Source: Gammaproteobacteria bacterium
GTDB lineage: Bacteria; Pseudomonadota; Gammaproteobacteria; Steroidobacterales; Steroidobacteraceae
Assembly (NCBI GenBank): GCA_025357835.1
Contig: JANYLM010000041.1
Coordinates: 1 to 64,000, forward strand
Direction of reading: 5' to 3'
Length of the DNA: 64,000 bases
Position numbers and translations under genes: made by a program
In this document: positions 63,109-64,000 of the stretch, in pieces
How positions within the stretch are numbered: position 1 is the stretch's first letter
Layout: each line of letters begins with the position of its first letter
Notes under the pieces: model-generated
Told to the model about the DNA's origin: nothing
The model's input: only the letters and a program-made list of their open reading frames with translations
Database searches by the model: none

Positions 63109-64000
63109 ATGTCGAGCGGCCCACTAGCCGAGGAAGTCGGCAAAAGACGCACTTTTGCCATTATCTCGCACCCCGATGCAGGAAAGACCACCCTGACCGA
63201 GAAGCTGTTGCTGTTCGGCGGCGCCATTCAGATGGCGGGAACCGTCAAGGGCCGCAAGGCAACCCGCCACGCGACTTCCGACTGGATGCGCTTGGAGCAA
63301 CAACGCGGCATATCCGTGACTTCCTCGGTAATGCAGTTCCCCTTTGGCGATTGCATAGTCAATTTGCTCGACACTCCGGGTCATGAAGATTTTTCCGAGG
63401 ACACTTACCGCACATTGACGGCGGTCGATTCGGCTCTGATGGTCATCGACTGCGCGAAAGGTGTCGAAGAACGCACCATCAAGCTTATGGACGTGTGCCG
63501 GCTGCGCGACACACCCATCATGACCTTCGTCAACAAGCTCGATCGGGATGGCCGGGCGCCGATCGAGTTGCTCGATGAAATCGAAAGCGTCTTGAAAATT
63601 CAGTGTGCGCCGATTACCTGGCCGATCGGCATGGGGCGCGATCTACTCGGCGTCTATCATCTGCTCGAAGATAGAATCTATGTGTACGTTCCGGTCGAGA
63701 AGGGACGAGTCGGCACTCACGAGACCATTGACGGCATCGCCGGCGGCGAGGCGCGGGAATTCCTCGGGCCAAGATATCGGGAGTTCATGGACGAGGTGGA
63801 ACTGGTGCGCGGCGCCAGTCCGCGGTTCGATCTGCAGCGCTATCGTGCCGCGAAACAGACCCCCGTGTTCTTCGGCTCCGCGGTGAATAATTTCGGCGTT
63901 AGGGAATTGCTCTCCGCATTCGTAACGAATTCTCCGGGCCCGCTGCCGCGTCCGACGCTGCAGCGCCAAGTCCAAGTAGATGAACCCAAGCTCACGGGTT
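63109..64000 (+). CDS. prfC: Peptide chain release factor 3 (partial, runs off the window)
   Basis: RF3 is the GTPase that ejects RF1/RF2 after termination. The frame from ATG 63109 stays open to the window end (297 complete codons, about 55% of a normal 530-residue RF3). Visible: [20 protein letters not shown] (G1), [20 protein letters not shown] (switch region, G2), [20 protein letters not shown] (G3), and [15 protein letters not shown] (G4). The segment [20 protein letters not shown] distinguishes RF3 from EF-G. C-terminal domains are not seen. It is likely single, starting about 100 bases after rimI. Confidence 0.95.
   Translation, partial: MSSGPLAEEVGKRRTFAIISHPDAGKTTLTEKLLLFGGAIQMAGTVKGRKATRHATSDWMRLEQQRGISVTSSVMQFPFGDCIVNLLDTPGHEDFSEDTYRTLTAVDSALMVIDCAKGVEERTIKLMDVCRLRDTPIMTFVNKLDRDGRAPIELLDEIESVLKIQCAPITWPIGMGRDLLGVYHLLEDRIYVYVPVEKGRVGTHETIDGIAGGEAREFLGPRYREFMDEVELVRGASPRFDLQRYRAAKQTPVFFGSAVNNFGVRELLSAFVTNSPGPLPRPTLQRQVQVDEPKLTG

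Overview
The window reads as a chromosomal stretch of a GC-rich gammaproteobacterium. The evidence is gene content and order: purM-purN divergent from DUF2066-pgsA-like-hda, metG-rsxB-nth close to mrp-dcd, pepA-pyrC-rnt, aceE-aceF-lpd with a lipoyl-bearing Lpd, proS next to pssA, and prfC after rimI. This resembles Xanthomonadales/Nevskiales-type genomes. A species cannot be named from sequence alone.

Layout. (1) 0-11.6 kb is an accessory region. It holds a serine hydrolase whose lipoprotein signal lies out of frame, a hipBA toxin-antitoxin pair with a clear operator, an insertion-sequence remnant, and a set of small envelope or stress-type genes (BON-LysM Kbp, SYLF, lipoprotein, DUF1003, DUF3618, holin-like YqjE, DUF883-like, soluble pyrophosphatase, DUF6328). 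Decayed genes (an AsmA fragment and a frameshifted YihY/BrkB) are mixed in. (2) 11.6-14.5 kb has a cupredoxin plus beta-barrel pair and a secreted HD-domain protein. (3) 14.6-21.2 kb is an aerobic benzoyl-CoA (box) cluster: regulator boxR, an alpha/beta hydrolase, benzoate-CoA ligase, and divergent boxC-boxB. The shared intergenic region has two TGCA-type palindromes sitting on the two promoters. boxA and boxD are not here. (4) 21.3-26.4 kb is a lipid block: an LpxL-type acyltransferase, a fatty acyl-AMP ligase fused to a carrier domain, an overlapping cytochrome P450, and a DUF374 acyltransferase. (5) 26.6-45.6 kb is mostly housekeeping: a GGDEF/EAL protein, nadC, grxD, rnt, pyrC, pepA, pyruvate dehydrogenase, nth, rsxB-like and metG. 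(6) 45.7-50.3 kb has two PilT-family ATPases behind a HEAT-repeat Ser/Thr kinase. (7) 50.4-64 kb is core metabolism and replication control: mrp, dcd, purMN, pgsA-like, hda, wrbA, acyP, a lytic transglycosylase, proS, pssA, a uracil-DNA glycosylase, rimI and a partial prfC.

How parts work together. BoxR probably represses both arms of the box operon until benzoyl-CoA is formed by the ligase; boxB and boxC then epoxidise and open the ring, needing BoxA and BoxD from elsewhere. The acyl-AMP ligase can load a fatty acid on its own carrier domain, where the co-translated P450 could oxidise it; flanking acyltransferases could place the product in a lipid. The HEAT kinase heads a run of type IV pilus retraction-type ATPases and may sense or control surface motility. 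No CRISPR array, rRNA or tRNA gene was recognised.
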